64,000 nt of DNA. It comes from an uncultured Collinsella sp. Its GTDB lineage: Bacteria; Actinomycetota; Coriobacteriia; Coriobacteriales; Coriobacteriaceae. Below, one piece after another: positions 54,264 through 63,673 of the stretch. A program made the position numbers and the translations under genes. Position 1 is the first letter of the stretch; each line of letters starts with the position of its first letter. Where the stretch lies: NCBI GenBank assembly GCA_902490405.1, contig CABUDS010000009.1, forward strand, positions 1 to 64,000. Direction: 5' to 3'. Below the pieces are notes generated by a model. The model searched no databases. It was given only the letters and a program-made list of their open reading frames with translations, and was not told the DNA's origin.

Positions 54264-55028
54264 ATGCTGCTACCCGATTCCAAGACCGAGCTCGTCCGCC
54301 GTGGCAACAAGGTCGTTTACGACCTGGGCGACAAGATTGTCAAGGTCTTTAACGAGACCAAGCCTGTCTCCGACGTGTTCAACGAGGCTTTGAATCTTGC
54401 CCGCATCAATGAGTGCGGCATCCGCAGCCCCAAGGCTCTCGAGGTTTCCCAGCTCGAGAACGCCAACGGCTGGGCGCTCGTGACCGAGAAGGTTCCGGGC
54501 ACCACCCTTGCCGAGAAGATGACTGCCGAGCCCCAGCGCTTTGGTGAGTATCTCGAGATGTTCGTCGACCTCCAAATCGAGATCCACGGCTACACCTCCC
54601 CGCTGCTCAACCGTCAGCGCGACAAGTTCGCCCGCATGATCGACAGCCTTGATCAGCTCAATGCCACCACGCGCTACAACCTTCAGGAGCGTCTGGACGG
54701 CATGACCAAGGAGTTCAAGGTCTGCCACGGCGACTTCAACCCCTCCAACGTCATCGTCGGCGACGACGGCCAGCTCTATGTGTGCGACTGGGCACACGCC
54801 ACCCAGGGCTCCCCTGCTGCCGACGTTGCCACCACCTACCTGCTCTTCGCCCTCAACAGCAAGGATCAGGCCGAGGCCTACCTGGAGCTCTACTGCGACC
54901 GCGCCGACATGCCCATGCAGGTCGTGCGTCAGTGGACGAGCATCGTCGCCGCTTCCGAGCTCGCTCGTAAGCGCAACGTGAACGATGAGTTCCTGAAGAA
55001 CTGGATCGACGTCGTCGATTATCAGTAA
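54264..55028 (+). CDS. Phosphotransferase / small-molecule kinase of the APH fold
   Basis: A 254-residue protein with the aminoglycoside-phosphotransferase-like kinase fold. The catalytic loop is VCHGDFNPSNVIV (about 152-164), with the Asp and Asn residues in place, and the metal-binding Asp follows in YVCDWAHATQGSPAADVATT. The N-lobe has VVYDLGDKIVKVFNE with the ATP-binding lysine. Close relatives act on choline, homoserine, sugars or antibiotics, and the substrate cannot be told here. Codon bias is similar to adhE, which argues for a housekeeping role rather than resistance. It lies 88 bp after adhE, before two convergent terminators. Confidence 0.75.
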   Translation: MLLPDSKTELVRRGNKVVYDLGDKIVKVFNETKPVSDVFNEALNLARINECGIRSPKALEVSQLENANGWALVTEKVPGTTLAEKMTAEPQRFGEYLEMFVDLQIEIHGYTSPLLNRQRDKFARMIDSLDQLNATTRYNLQERLDGMTKEFKVCHGDFNPSNVIVGDDGQLYVCDWAHATQGSPAADVATTYLLFALNSKDQAEAYLELYCDRADMPMQVVRQWTSIVAASELARKRNVNDEFLKNWIDVVDYQ

Positions 55029-55063
55029 TATCTGAGCGATTTATTTCGCATCGGAGGCACAAG

Positions 55064-55097
55064 AAAACCCCGCAGCTCATATGGGCTGTGGGGTTTT
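55064..55097. terminator. Bidirectional intrinsic terminator between the phosphotransferase and proS
   Basis: AAAACCCCGCAGC pairs with GGCTGTGGGGTTTT around CATAT. Both sides carry A/T runs, so it can act on either strand. It sits between two convergent genes. Confidence 0.8.
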
Positions 55098-55132
55098 CCT
55101 TTACCCATCGAGTTTATTCACGCAACAAAATA

Positions 55133-55173
55133 GACTGCTCCGCATCTCTTCCTAAGAGAGATACGGAGCAGTC
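55133..55173 (-). terminator. Intrinsic terminator after proS
   Basis: GACTGCTCCG and CGGAGCAGTC form the outer stem and ATCTCT/AGAGAT the inner stem, with one mismatch between. On the minus strand it is followed by TATTTTGTT. It lies 32 bp after the proS stop codon. Confidence 0.8.
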
Positions 55174-55204
55174 CCGCAATTACATCTAATAGCAGAAACG
55201 TCGA

Positions 55205-56926
55205 TTAACGGCGGGCCGCCTTAACAAGCTCGGCAACCTTGGCGACGACCTCGTCAATCGCCACGTCCTCGCGCTCGCCCGTGGCACGGTCCTTGAGCTC
55301 AACGGTGCCATTCTTAAGGCCACGCTTGCCAAGCACCACCTGATACGGGAATCCCATAAGGTCGTTATCGGCAAACTTAAAGCCGGGACGCTCGTCACGG
55401 TCGTCGACGACGACCTCGATACCCTCGGCGCACAAGCCCTCGACGATTTGGTCGCAGACGGTTGCGCACTCCTCCTTCTTGGGATCGAGCGGAATCACAG
55501 CGACCTCGTACGGGGCAACGGAAACCGGCCAGACGATACCGTGCTCGTCGTTGTGCTGCTCCACGACGGCAGCAAGCGAGCGGGACACGCCCACGCCGTA
55601 GCAACCCATGATAAGCGGCTTCTCCTTGCCGTCCTCGTCCATAAAGGTGGCGCCCATGGCCTCGGAATACTTGGTACCCAGCTGGAAGACCTGCGAGACC
55701 TCGATGCCGCGAGCAGCAGAGAGCGGCTTGCCGCAGTGCGGGCAGGGATCGCCGGCAACGACGGTGACCAGATCCGCCCACTCATCGACGGTAAAGTCGC
55801 GCTCGGGGCAGGCACCGGTAAAGTGATAATCGACCTCGTTGGCACCGCAGGCCCACTGCTTGGACTCGCGCAGGCTCTCGTCGCACACCAGACGGATGCC
55901 CTCGGGCAAGTTAACCGGTCCGATAAAGCCCTTGTGCAGACCGTAGGTCTGAAGCTCCTCGTCCGTCATCATGCGATAACCCTTGCCAAAGACATGCTCG
56001 GCCTTGCAGTCGTTGAGCTCATGATCGCCCGGGACGATGGCCACGACGGGCTTGCCCTCGGCATCGATGAGCGCCAGGGACTTGCGCGTGCCGTTCTCGG
56101 GGAACCCAAAGAACTTAGCAACGGCCTCAATGGTGCCCATGCCCGGAGTCTCGACCTTGGTAAGCGTACCGTCACCGGGACCCTCAGTCACGACGACCTT
56201 GGTGCTTGCAGCCTCATCATCGGCGGCAAAACCGCAGTCATCGCAATAGACGAGAGAAGCCTCGCCGGCGTCGGCCAAAGCCATGTACTCGACGGAGGTA
56301 TCGCCACCGATCTCGCCGGAGTCGGCAACGACGGGCAAGGCCTTGATGTAGCAGCGCTCGCAAATGTTAGCGTAGGCCTGCTTCATCTTGTCATACTCCT
56401 CCTGCAAGCTCTCCTGCGTGGCGGAGAAGCTGTAGGCATCCTTCATGATGAACTCGCGACCGCGCATCAGGCCAAAACGGGGACGGAACTCGTCGCGGAA
56501 CTTATCCTGGATGTGATAGAGGTTCACTGGCAGCTGCTTATAGGAGCGCAGCTCGTTGCGCACCAGGGCCGTGACGGTCTCCTCGTGCGTGGGGCCCAGC
56601 ACGAACTCGCGACCATGACGGTCGTCAAAGCGCACAAGCTCCTTGCCATAGGCATCGATACGGCCGGACTCACGCCACAACTCGGCGTCGACCATAATGG
56701 GCATCATAAGCTCCTGGGCGCCGGCGGCGTCCATCTCGTCGCGCACGATGTTCTCAATCTTGCGAATCGAGCGCCATGCGAGCGGCAGGTAGGAATACAG
56801 ACCGGCGGCCTCCTTGCGGATCATGCCGGCACGGAGCAGCAGGCGGTGGCTGGCGAGCTCAGCGTCCGCCGGATCCTCTTTAAGCGTCGGCGCATAGAGC
56901 TTAGACATATACATTGCTCGGGTCAT
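55205..56926 (-). CDS. proS: Prolyl-tRNA synthetase (bacterial type)
   Basis: A 573-residue class II synthetase. Motif regions include SHRLLLRAGMIRKEAAGLYS, LGPTHEETVTALVRNELRSY and RFGLMRGREFIMKDAYSFSA. The bacterial editing insertion lies between about 225 and 390 (TVDEWADLVT near its end), and the C-terminal anticodon domain has AVIPLDPKKEECATVCDQIV. The ATG follows the ispG stop codon directly, with GAGGAG seven bases upstream. It ends the tsf-pyrH-frr-uppS-cdsA-dxr-rseP-ispG-proS run. Confidence 0.97.
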   Translation of the reverse strand: MTRAMYMSKLYAPTLKEDPADAELASHRLLLRAGMIRKEAAGLYSYLPLAWRSIRKIENIVRDEMDAAGAQELMMPIMVDAELWRESGRIDAYGKELVRFDDRHGREFVLGPTHEETVTALVRNELRSYKQLPVNLYHIQDKFRDEFRPRFGLMRGREFIMKDAYSFSATQESLQEEYDKMKQAYANICERCYIKALPVVADSGEIGGDTSVEYMALADAGEASLVYCDDCGFAADDEAASTKVVVTEGPGDGTLTKVETPGMGTIEAVAKFFGFPENGTRKSLALIDAEGKPVVAIVPGDHELNDCKAEHVFGKGYRMMTDEELQTYGLHKGFIGPVNLPEGIRLVCDESLRESKQWACGANEVDYHFTGACPERDFTVDEWADLVTVVAGDPCPHCGKPLSAARGIEVSQVFQLGTKYSEAMGATFMDEDGKEKPLIMGCYGVGVSRSLAAVVEQHNDEHGIVWPVSVAPYEVAVIPLDPKKEECATVCDQIVEGLCAEGIEVVVDDRDERPGFKFADNDLMGFPYQVVLGKRGLKNGTVELKDRATGEREDVAIDEVVAKVAELVKAARR

Positions 56927-58009
56927 TTATTTCTCCTCAATAAGCTTGTCGACCTCTGCCATAAGCGCGTCGACAATTTGGTCCTCAGCTACTTTACCAA
57001 TGATCTGGCCATGCGAAAAGAGCAAGGCCTGACCACGTCCGCAAGCAACGCCCAGGTCGGCATCAGAAGCCTCGCCGGGGCCATTAACGGCACATCCCAT
57101 GACGGCAATCGAAAGCGGCGCGGAATAGTTCTTAAGCCGCTCGGTGACCTCCTCGGCGATGGGAATGAGGTTAACCTGGCAGCGGGCGCACGTGGGGCAC
57201 GAGACAATCTCGGGACCACGGCGACGCAGGCCCAGCGACTGTAGAATTCCCCAGGCGACCGGCGGCTCCTCAACCGGATCGGCCGTGAGCGACACACGCA
57301 TGGTGTCGCCGATGCCTTCGGAAAGCAAGATACCCAAGCCTACAGAGCTCTTGATGGTGCCCTGAAGCTTGGTCCCCGCCTCCGTCACGCCCAGGTGAAG
57401 CGGAACGTGGGGAATCTCACGTGACAGGGCTCGATAGGTATCGAGCGTCGTTTGCACGCTATGGGCCTTGGCCGAAAGCACAATGTTCGTAAAGCCGCGA
57501 TCCTCAAAGTGCTTGACGAAGCGCTCGCTCGACATCACGAGCTTTTCGGGCTGCGTGAGGTCGTCGCGCTCGGCAATATCTTGCTCAAGCGAGCCCGCGT
57601 TCACGCCAATGCGAATCGCACAGCCCGCGGCACCCGCAGCATCGATCACCGCGTCAACCTTGGCCCAATCGCCGATATTGCCGGGATTGATGCGCAGCTT
57701 AGAGGCACCAGCCTCGACAGCGCCAATGGCAAGCTTATGGTTAAAGTGGATATCGGCGACAATGGGCACCGGAGACTCGGCACAGATGGTGCGGAAGCCC
57801 TCAAGCGCGGCCTCGGAGGGCACGCTCACGCGCACGATATCGCAGCCAGCCTGCGCCAACGCGCACACTTGCGCAAGCGTTGCCTGGGCATCAGCGGTAT
57901 CGGTGCAGGTCATAGATTGGACCACCACCGGCGCGCCGCCACCGATCTGCACGCCGCCCACATGCACGGGGCGCGTCAGCTCGCGAGGCAAAGGATGGGA
58001 TAAAGACAA
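56927..58009 (-). CDS. ispG: IspG, HMBPP synthase (4Fe-4S)
   Basis: A 360-residue iron-sulfur enzyme of the methylerythritol-phosphate isoprenoid pathway. It has GGGAPVVVQSMTCTDTADAQ, VADIHFNHKLAIGAVEAGAS and the cluster ligands in VSCPTCARCQ and MGCAVNGPGEASDADLG. The start is inferred to be a TTG at 58007-58009 with AGGGGAG eight bases upstream; a GTG three codons earlier overlaps this site and longer frames reach into rseP. Dxr of the same pathway is two genes upstream. Confidence 0.93.
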   Translation of the reverse strand: MSLSHPLPRELTRPVHVGGVQIGGGAPVVVQSMTCTDTADAQATLAQVCALAQAGCDIVRVSVPSEAALEGFRTICAESPVPIVADIHFNHKLAIGAVEAGASKLRINPGNIGDWAKVDAVIDAAGAAGCAIRIGVNAGSLEQDIAERDDLTQPEKLVMSSERFVKHFEDRGFTNIVLSAKAHSVQTTLDTYRALSREIPHVPLHLGVTEAGTKLQGTIKSSVGLGILLSEGIGDTMRVSLTADPVEEPPVAWGILQSLGLRRRGPEIVSCPTCARCQVNLIPIAEEVTERLKNYSAPLSIAVMGCAVNGPGEASDADLGVACGRGQALLFSHGQIIGKVAEDQIVDALMAEVDKLIEEK

Positions 58010-58022
58010 TCCAAACACTCCC

Positions 58023-59384
58023 CTACAAAATAAATCGAAGGATGTCGGAACGAAGCATATAGACAAACAGCAGCGCAAAGAGCGCGATGCCCACATAGCT
58101 CACAATCGTCTGGACCTTGAGCGGAAGCTCGCGGCCCGCAATCTTCTGAATGATCTCGATGACTAGCTTGCCGCCATCGAGTGGCGGGATGGGCAGCAGG
58201 TTCATAAAGCCAAGCGAGAATGAAATGAGGGCGGCAAACGAAAGGAACGTGGCAGGGCCGGCAGCAGCAGCCTGTGAGGACATAACGCTAATACCCACGA
58301 TCGAAGAGGACTGATCGAGAATCTCCATCGTATGCTGCGGCTGGAGCAGGCGCATCACGCCCTCCGCTGTCTGCACAACATAGGAGAACGACAGGCGAGC
58401 CGACGTGATGGGGTCTAAACGGACCACCTGCGTAGAGGCATACACACCTAGGCGATCGTCCTCTTTGAGCGCAACCGTGGTCGAATGCTGCTTGCCGTCA
58501 CGCTCGTACTCAATGGCGATATCGTCCTTACCGGCAGCCTTGCCGATGGCATCGTAAACGTCCATCCAGGTAGAGCACGATACTCCGTCGACCGAAAGAA
58601 TCGCGTCGCCGCCCTCGATTCCCGCCGAGGCGGCAATCGAGCCTTCGTCAACCTGGCCAATCACATTGGTATCCACCGGCACGGTGATACCTGCGATGGA
58701 ATAGATGCTCATAAGGAGCAAAAAACCCGTCAGGATATTGACGATAATGCCCGCAAGCAGCATAAAGGCACGCTTGACAAAGCCCTGGCCCAAATAGGTG
58801 TGCGAGCGCTCGCGCGCAAGGAATTCGGCCTCGTCGCACGGCAGTTCCCATACATCGCCCTCGGCAGTCGCATGCCCGCGATCGAACCGACGGCCGTCAA
58901 AGGTGGTATAACCCGCCGCGTCACGCGGCAGAGTCTGGTACTTGGTGGGATAGTAGCTGGGCGAAGGCTTTTCCCCTTCTTCATACCAGGGAGCGATAGA
59001 GCCCCAGCCCAACAGCAAAGCACAGGCCTCGAGCACATCCTCCTCGGACAGCTCGAGCTCGACGGCAAGATCGGCCACCGTCACCCGGCCGTGGCGATAG
59101 ATGGCCGCGAGCACGCGATCGGCACACGAGACGTCGGTCGGATCCATACCGCAGATGGCAGCGTAGCCACCCAGCAGCAGCGGGGTCACGCCAAACTTGG
59201 TTCCAATGCGACGCGACGTGTAATGGATGTCAAAGCGGCACGGCAGACCCAAAAAGAACTCGGTCACACGGACGCCGCAGGCACGCGCCGCCAAAAAGTG
59301 GCCGCCCTCGTGCAAAAACACGAGGACGGAAAGCATCAGCAGGCCCCAAAAGACCGATGAGAGAACGCTCAGAACAGTATCCAT
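58023..59384 (-). CDS. rseP: RseP-type site-2 protease with a large insertion
   Basis: A 453-residue intramembrane zinc protease. HEGGH near residue 25 supplies the zinc ligands, and NLLPIPPLDGGKLV near the C-terminus the third. A PDZ domain (about 225-310, VDEGSIAASAGIEGGDAILS) lies between. Between the usual GGYxxxxGMDP and the second membrane segment some 110 residues are inserted. They include RVLAAIYRHGRVTVADLAVE, which looks like a small winged helix. Its substrate is unknown; no anti-sigma gene is near. It lies between dxr and ispG, as in many actinobacteria. Confidence 0.9.
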   Translation of the reverse strand: MDTVLSVLSSVFWGLLMLSVLVFLHEGGHFLAARACGVRVTEFFLGLPCRFDIHYTSRRIGTKFGVTPLLLGGYAAICGMDPTDVSCADRVLAAIYRHGRVTVADLAVELELSEEDVLEACALLLGWGSIAPWYEEGEKPSPSYYPTKYQTLPRDAAGYTTFDGRRFDRGHATAEGDVWELPCDEAEFLARERSHTYLGQGFVKRAFMLLAGIIVNILTGFLLLMSIYSIAGITVPVDTNVIGQVDEGSIAASAGIEGGDAILSVDGVSCSTWMDVYDAIGKAAGKDDIAIEYERDGKQHSTTVALKEDDRLGVYASTQVVRLDPITSARLSFSYVVQTAEGVMRLLQPQHTMEILDQSSSIVGISVMSSQAAAAGPATFLSFAALISFSLGFMNLLPIPPLDGGKLVIEIIQKIAGRELPLKVQTIVSYVGIALFALLFVYMLRSDILRFIL

Positions 59385-59409
59385 AAAACGAAAAAGCAAT
59401 CCTTATGGG

Positions 59410-60597
59410 TTAGGAACGGGTTGCGGCGAGCACCTGCGCAGCCTTTTCACGCGCCCACGCATCGGTGTCGCGAAGCTGCTCAAACGAATCGACCAACTGC
59501 ATATCGTGGGCGTCCATGCAGGATTCCACAATGCGATCGATATCGGTAAAACTGCAGCCATCGTGCAGGAAGGCATCGACGGCGACCTCGTTGGCGGCAT
59601 TAAGCACGCACGGCATGGTGCCACCCGTCTTGCCGGCACGCTCGGCCAGTGCCAGACAGCGGAAGGTATCCATGTCGGCAGCATCAAACGTGAGCTGCCC
59701 CAGCTCGCGGAAATCGATACGAGGCGCCGGAGTATCCCAACGCTCGGGATACGAGAACGCGAACTGGATGGGAATACGCATGTCGGATGCACCGAGATGC
59801 GCCATCACGGAGCCGTCGGCGAACTCGACCATAGAGTGAATCTTGGACTGACGCTGCACGACCACGTTAATGAAATCGAGGTCGCAGTTAAACAGATGCA
59901 TGGCCTCAATGCGCTCCAGGCCCTTGTTCATGAGGGTGGCGGAGTCAATGGTAATCTTGGCACCCATGGCCCACGTGGGATGCGCGAGGGCATCGGCACG
60001 CGTCACGCGATCGAGCTCGTCGCGCGTGCGGCCAAAGAACGGACCGCCCGAGCAGGTGAGCCAAATGCAGTGGGCCTCGCGCGGGTTCTCCCCCAGATAG
60101 CACTGGTAGATGGCGGAATGCTCAGAGTCGACCGGAATAAGCTGGCCCGGTTGTGCCAACGGCATAAGCAAGTCGCCACCGACGACGAGGGACTCCTTGT
60201 TGGCAAGGGCAAGGCGCTTATTCGAGGTCAAGGCCGCATGGCTCGCCTCGAGACCGGCGGCGCCCACAATAGCGACAAGCACGCAGTCGACATCGTCGCG
60301 ATGCGCGAGCTCGCAAACCGCCTGCGCGCCAACGCCGAGCTTCGTTCCCTCGGGCAACTCCTGCAGCACGGCGTCATCGCCATGATCGACATCGGCCACG
60401 GCAACCGCCGGAACCGAGAACTCGCGGGCAGCGGCAACGAGCTCGGAGGTACTGGAGTTAACGGACAGCGCCGTCACCTGCAGGCGATCGGCATGCTGGC
60501 GGCACACATCGAGCGCCTGGGTGCCAATAGAGCCTGTACAGCCCAGGATGGCAACGCGAAGGCGTCCATCGGGGCCATACGTCGTCTGGAAGGACAT
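59410..60597 (-). CDS. dxr: 1-deoxy-D-xylulose-5-phosphate reductoisomerase
   Basis: A 395-residue NADPH enzyme, the first committed step to MEP. The nucleotide site is VAILGCTGSIGTQALDVCRQ, followed by ALANKESLVVGGDLLMPLA, VDSEHSAIYQC and LTCSGGPFFGRTRDEL. Its ATG overlaps the cdsA stop codon (TAATG), so translation is coupled. Confidence 0.96.
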   Translation of the reverse strand: MSFQTTYGPDGRLRVAILGCTGSIGTQALDVCRQHADRLQVTALSVNSSTSELVAAAREFSVPAVAVADVDHGDDAVLQELPEGTKLGVGAQAVCELAHRDDVDCVLVAIVGAAGLEASHAALTSNKRLALANKESLVVGGDLLMPLAQPGQLIPVDSEHSAIYQCYLGENPREAHCIWLTCSGGPFFGRTRDELDRVTRADALAHPTWAMGAKITIDSATLMNKGLERIEAMHLFNCDLDFINVVVQRQSKIHSMVEFADGSVMAHLGASDMRIPIQFAFSYPERWDTPAPRIDFRELGQLTFDAADMDTFRCLALAERAGKTGGTMPCVLNAANEVAVDAFLHDGCSFTDIDRIVESCMDAHDMQLVDSFEQLRDTDAWAREKAAQVLAATRS

Positions 60598-61496
60598 TAC
60601 AGCACGCCTCCGATCATCAGCAACAGCTGCGCGGTGATGCAGCCGAAGATAAGCGAATCGCTACGATCGAGCATTCCGCCGTGGCCCGGGATAAGGTTGC
60701 CGGAATCTTTGACGCCCACACCGCGCTTGATGCGCGACTCGATAAGGTCGCCGATAACGCCCAGAATGGACACGACCACGCCGCACAGCAGCGCATAGGG
60801 CAGGCTGAGCTTGTAGAAGTGCGTCGCCCACAGGATGAGCCAAATCAAAACCGAGCCCAAGATGCCGCCGGCAAACCCCTCCCAGCTCTTTTTGGGAGAG
60901 ATCTTGGGAACCATCTTGTGCTTGCCGATACGGCTGCCCACGATGTAGGCAAACGAATCGGAGACCCAAAGGGACGCGCAAACGCCCACTGAAAGGAGGG
61001 CGCCGGCAAAACCGGGCACGGCATCGCGCAGCAGCACGATAGCCGACAGCATAAAGCCAGTGTAGATGGGACCCATGAGCGTCACGGCCACATCAGAGAT
61101 GCGGGTACGCGGCGACCAGACATACCAAATGCCCACAGCGAGCATCAAGGCAAAAAGCAGGGCATTCAGCAACATCGAATCGCCCAACGCCGACAGCGGA
61201 AAGAGTACGGCGGCAGCGATACCCATGCGCTCGTTAGCCATCTTGCCATCGAGCCTTGTCATACGGAAAAACTCATAGCAGCACAGACCGCTCATGACGG
61301 AAACAAAGATGGCCGTGGGCACGATACCCAAAACCAGGCACAGGATAAAGACAACGGCGTAGACGATACCGGCGGCGGCACGGGTAATAAAGCCCGCCAG
61401 CCACGAACCGGTGCCGCTCTTCGCTGCAGGCGCTCCCGCAGTGGCAGCTTTGCGCGCAGGCGTCTTGGGAGCAGATGCCTTGGGACGATCGGACAC
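60597..61496 (-). CDS. cdsA: Phosphatidate cytidylyltransferase
   Basis: A 299-residue membrane enzyme making CDP-diacylglycerol, the substrate of PgsA. About eight hydrophobic segments are present. The C-terminal signature is seen in SPKKSWEGFAGGILGSVLIW, GDLIESRIKRGVGVKDSG and IPGHGGMLDRSDSLIF. The first 30 residues are rich in Ala, Lys and Pro and probably disordered. It starts with a GTG two bases after the uppS stop. Confidence 0.94.
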   Translation of the reverse strand: MSDRPKASAPKTPARKAATAGAPAAKSGTGSWLAGFITRAAAGIVYAVVFILCLVLGIVPTAIFVSVMSGLCCYEFFRMTRLDGKMANERMGIAAAVLFPLSALGDSMLLNALLFALMLAVGIWYVWSPRTRISDVAVTLMGPIYTGFMLSAIVLLRDAVPGFAGALLSVGVCASLWVSDSFAYIVGSRIGKHKMVPKISPKKSWEGFAGGILGSVLIWLILWATHFYKLSLPYALLCGVVVSILGVIGDLIESRIKRGVGVKDSGNLIPGHGGMLDRSDSLIFGCITAQLLLMIGGVL

Positions 61497-61498
61497 GA

Positions 61499-62293
61499 TT
61501 AAGCCTCCTCGGTCTTGCTCAGTCCACCAAACCTACGGTCACGGCCCTGATAGGCCAAAATGGCGTCGACAAGGCCCCAACGATCAAAGTCGGGCCAATA
61601 GGTATCGGTGACGTAGAATTCAGAATAAGCCACCTGCCACAGCAGATAGTTCGAAAGGCGCAGCTCACCAGAGGTGCGAATCACAAGCTCAGGATCGGGA
61701 AGGCCGGCAGTATAGAGGTGGGAAGCCACCATGTCGTCATCAATTGCGGCAGGATCGATCTTACCGGCGGCAGCGTCGAGTGCAATCTGACGGACAGCGC
61801 GGGTAATCTCGGCACGCGCGCCGTAGTTGACGGCAAGCGCCAGCGTCATACCGGTGTGATCGGCGCACTCGGCAAGACCGCGTTCAAAAACGTCGCGGGT
61901 CTTCTTGGGCAGCGCGGAAATATCGCCCAAAAAGACAACGCGCACGTTTTCGCGCTTAAGCAGCGGCAGCTCATCGATAAACGTCTTGGCAAACAGATGC
62001 ATCAAAACATTGACCTCATGCTGCGGACGATTCCAGTTTTCGGTGGAAAACGCATAGGCCGAAAGGACGTCGACGCCCAAGCGCACGCATGCGGTAATGA
62101 TCTCGCGCAGGGAGACGATACCGGCCTTGTGGCCCTCGGTGCGAGCAAGACCGCGCGCCGTGGCCCAGCGACCGTTACCGTCCATAATGCACGAAATATG
62201 ATGCGGGATCTTATTGAGGTCAAGGTCGGAAAAACCGACGCCCGCAGGGGCGTCGGCAAAGTACTCGACCAGTTTGTTCTCGTCGTATTGCAC
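61499..62293 (-). CDS. uppS: Isoprenyl (undecaprenyl) diphosphate synthase
   Basis: A 264-residue cis-prenyltransferase making the lipid carrier for peptidoglycan synthesis. The signature HISCIMDGNGRWATARGLAR holds the catalytic Asp, with LSAYAFSTENWNRPQHEVN and LVIRTSGELRLSNYLLWQVA further on. It starts one base after the frr stop codon. The isoprenoid substrates come from the Dxr/IspG pathway encoded in the same run. Confidence 0.96.
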   Translation of the reverse strand: MQYDENKLVEYFADAPAGVGFSDLDLNKIPHHISCIMDGNGRWATARGLARTEGHKAGIVSLREIITACVRLGVDVLSAYAFSTENWNRPQHEVNVLMHLFAKTFIDELPLLKRENVRVVFLGDISALPKKTRDVFERGLAECADHTGMTLALAVNYGARAEITRAVRQIALDAAAGKIDPAAIDDDMVASHLYTAGLPDPELVIRTSGELRLSNYLLWQVAYSEFYVTDTYWPDFDRWGLVDAILAYQGRDRRFGGLSKTEEA

Positions 62294-62294
62294 C

Positions 62295-62831
62295 TTAGAT
62301 CTCCATGACCTCGGCTTCTTTTTCCTTCAGAAGCTCCTCGACCTTGGCAACATACTCATCGGTATGCTTCTGGACCTTGGCCTGCTCGCGACGAACATCG
62401 TCCTCGGTGAGCTCTTCGTCGCGCTCGAGCTTGTTGTTAAAGTCACGACGGATGTTGCGAATGGAAACCTTGGCCTGCTCGGCATACTCGCGGCACTCCT
62501 TGACGAGCTCGCGACGACGCTCCTCGGTGGGAGCCGGGAACGGCAGGCGTACGACGGTACCGTCAGAGTTGGGAGTAATGCCCAGATCGGAAGCACTGAT
62601 GGCCTTCACGATGGCGTTGACGAGCGCCTTGTCCCAGGGCTCGATGAGCAGCATGTGAGCCTCGGGGGTCTTAACGGCAGCAACCTGGGTAACCGGCGTG
62701 GGAACACCGTAGTAATCGACCGAAATGTCGGACAGAATGTTAGCGTTGGCGCGGCCCGTGCGAACCTTGGAGAAGTTGTGCTTGAGGGACTCGAGCGACT
62801 TGTCCATGTGGACGGTGATGTTCTCTGCCAT
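62295..62831 (-). CDS. frr: Ribosome recycling factor
   Basis: A 178-residue factor that with EF-G splits post-termination ribosomes, slightly shorter than the usual 185. It has LKHNFSKVRTGRANANILSD, then YGVPTPVTQVAAVKTPEAHM and SDLGITPNSDGTVVRLPFPA. It starts 2 bp after the pyrH stop codon. pyrH-frr is a near-universal pair. Confidence 0.97.
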   Translation of the reverse strand: MAENITVHMDKSLESLKHNFSKVRTGRANANILSDISVDYYGVPTPVTQVAAVKTPEAHMLLIEPWDKALVNAIVKAISASDLGITPNSDGTVVRLPFPAPTEERRRELVKECREYAEQAKVSIRNIRRDFNNKLERDEELTEDDVRREQAKVQKHTDEYVAKVEELLKEKEAEVMEI

Positions 62832-62833
62832 GC

Positions 62834-63556
62834 TTAATCCTCCTGATAGACGAGCGTGCCGACGGGTTCACCCGAAAGCGCGCGCTTGACGGTGTCCTCG
62901 CCATCGATGTTGAGGACCAAAATCGGCATACGGTTATCCTGGCACAGTGCCGTAGCCGTGGAATCCATAACCTGCAGGCCGCGGACGAGAACCTCGTGAT
63001 AGGTAATCTTGTCAAAGCGGACGGCATCGGCGCACTTGACGGGATCTTTGTCGTAGATGCCGTCAACCTTGGTGGCCTTAATCAGAATCTCGGCACCGAT
63101 CTCGCAGGCACGAAGGGCCGCGGCGGTGTCGGTCGTAAAGTAAGGATTGCCCGAACCGGCGGCAAAAATAACGACGTTACCCTTGGAAAGGTGGTTGATG
63201 GCGCGACGGCGAATATAGGGCTCGCAGATCTCGTTCATCTGGATAGCGCTCATCACGCGGCAGGGAACATCGTTGTGCTCGAAGGCATCCTGCAGGGCAA
63301 GCGCATTCATAACGGTTGCCAGCATGCCCATGTAATCGGCCTGGGCGCGCTCCATGCCACCGGCAGCGCCGGCCATGCCGCGGAAAATGTTGCCGCCGCC
63401 GACAACAACGCCGACCTCGTGACCAACGGCGAGCAGCTCCTTGACCTGCTTGGCAAGATGATCGGTAATCTTGGGGTCGATGCCAAATTGGCCGTCGCCC
63501 ATCAGTGCTTCGCCGGAAAGCTTAAGAAGCACGCGTTTATATCGGATGTCGGACAA
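62834..63556 (-). CDS. pyrH: UMP kinase
   Basis: A 240-residue kinase of the amino-acid-kinase fold that makes UDP. It reads [20 protein letters not shown] at the N-terminus, with [12 protein letters not shown] and [20 protein letters not shown] later. The start is a TTG at 63554-63556 with AAAGGAGG about eight bases upstream. It follows tsf after a terminator and has its own probable promoter. Confidence 0.96.
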   Translation of the reverse strand: MSDIRYKRVLLKLSGEALMGDGQFGIDPKITDHLAKQVKELLAVGHEVGVVVGGGNIFRGMAGAAGGMERAQADYMGMLATVMNALALQDAFEHNDVPCRVMSAIQMNEICEPYIRRRAINHLSKGNVVIFAAGSGNPYFTTDTAAALRACEIGAEILIKATKVDGIYDKDPVKCADAVRFDKITYHEVLVRGLQVMDSTATALCQDNRMPILVLNIDGEDTVKRALSGEPVGTLVYQED

Positions 63557-63585
63557 AGCGATCCTCCTTTAATTAGACTCTCAAT

Positions 63586-63594
63586 ATGATAGCA
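63586..63594 (-). promoter_or_regulatory. Extended -10 promoter for pyrH
   Basis: On the minus strand TGCTATCAT lies about 30 bp before the pyrH start, downstream of the tsf terminator. The ten-base string TTGCTATCAT is identical to that upstream of adhE. No convincing -35 is seen. Confidence 0.4.
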
Positions 63595-63615
63595 AAGGCT
63601 CTGATAAGAGCCATG

Positions 63616-63650
63616 AAAAAGCAGGCTGTGAGTAAAACCCACAGCCTGCT
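63616..63650 (-). terminator. Intrinsic terminator after tsf
   Basis: AGCAGGCTGTG and CACAGCCTGCT form an 11-bp perfect stem around nine bases and are followed by five T on the minus strand. It lies 24 bp after the tsf stop codon. Confidence 0.85.
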
Positions 63651-63673
63651 CATTACCAGCTACAAGAGCTTAT

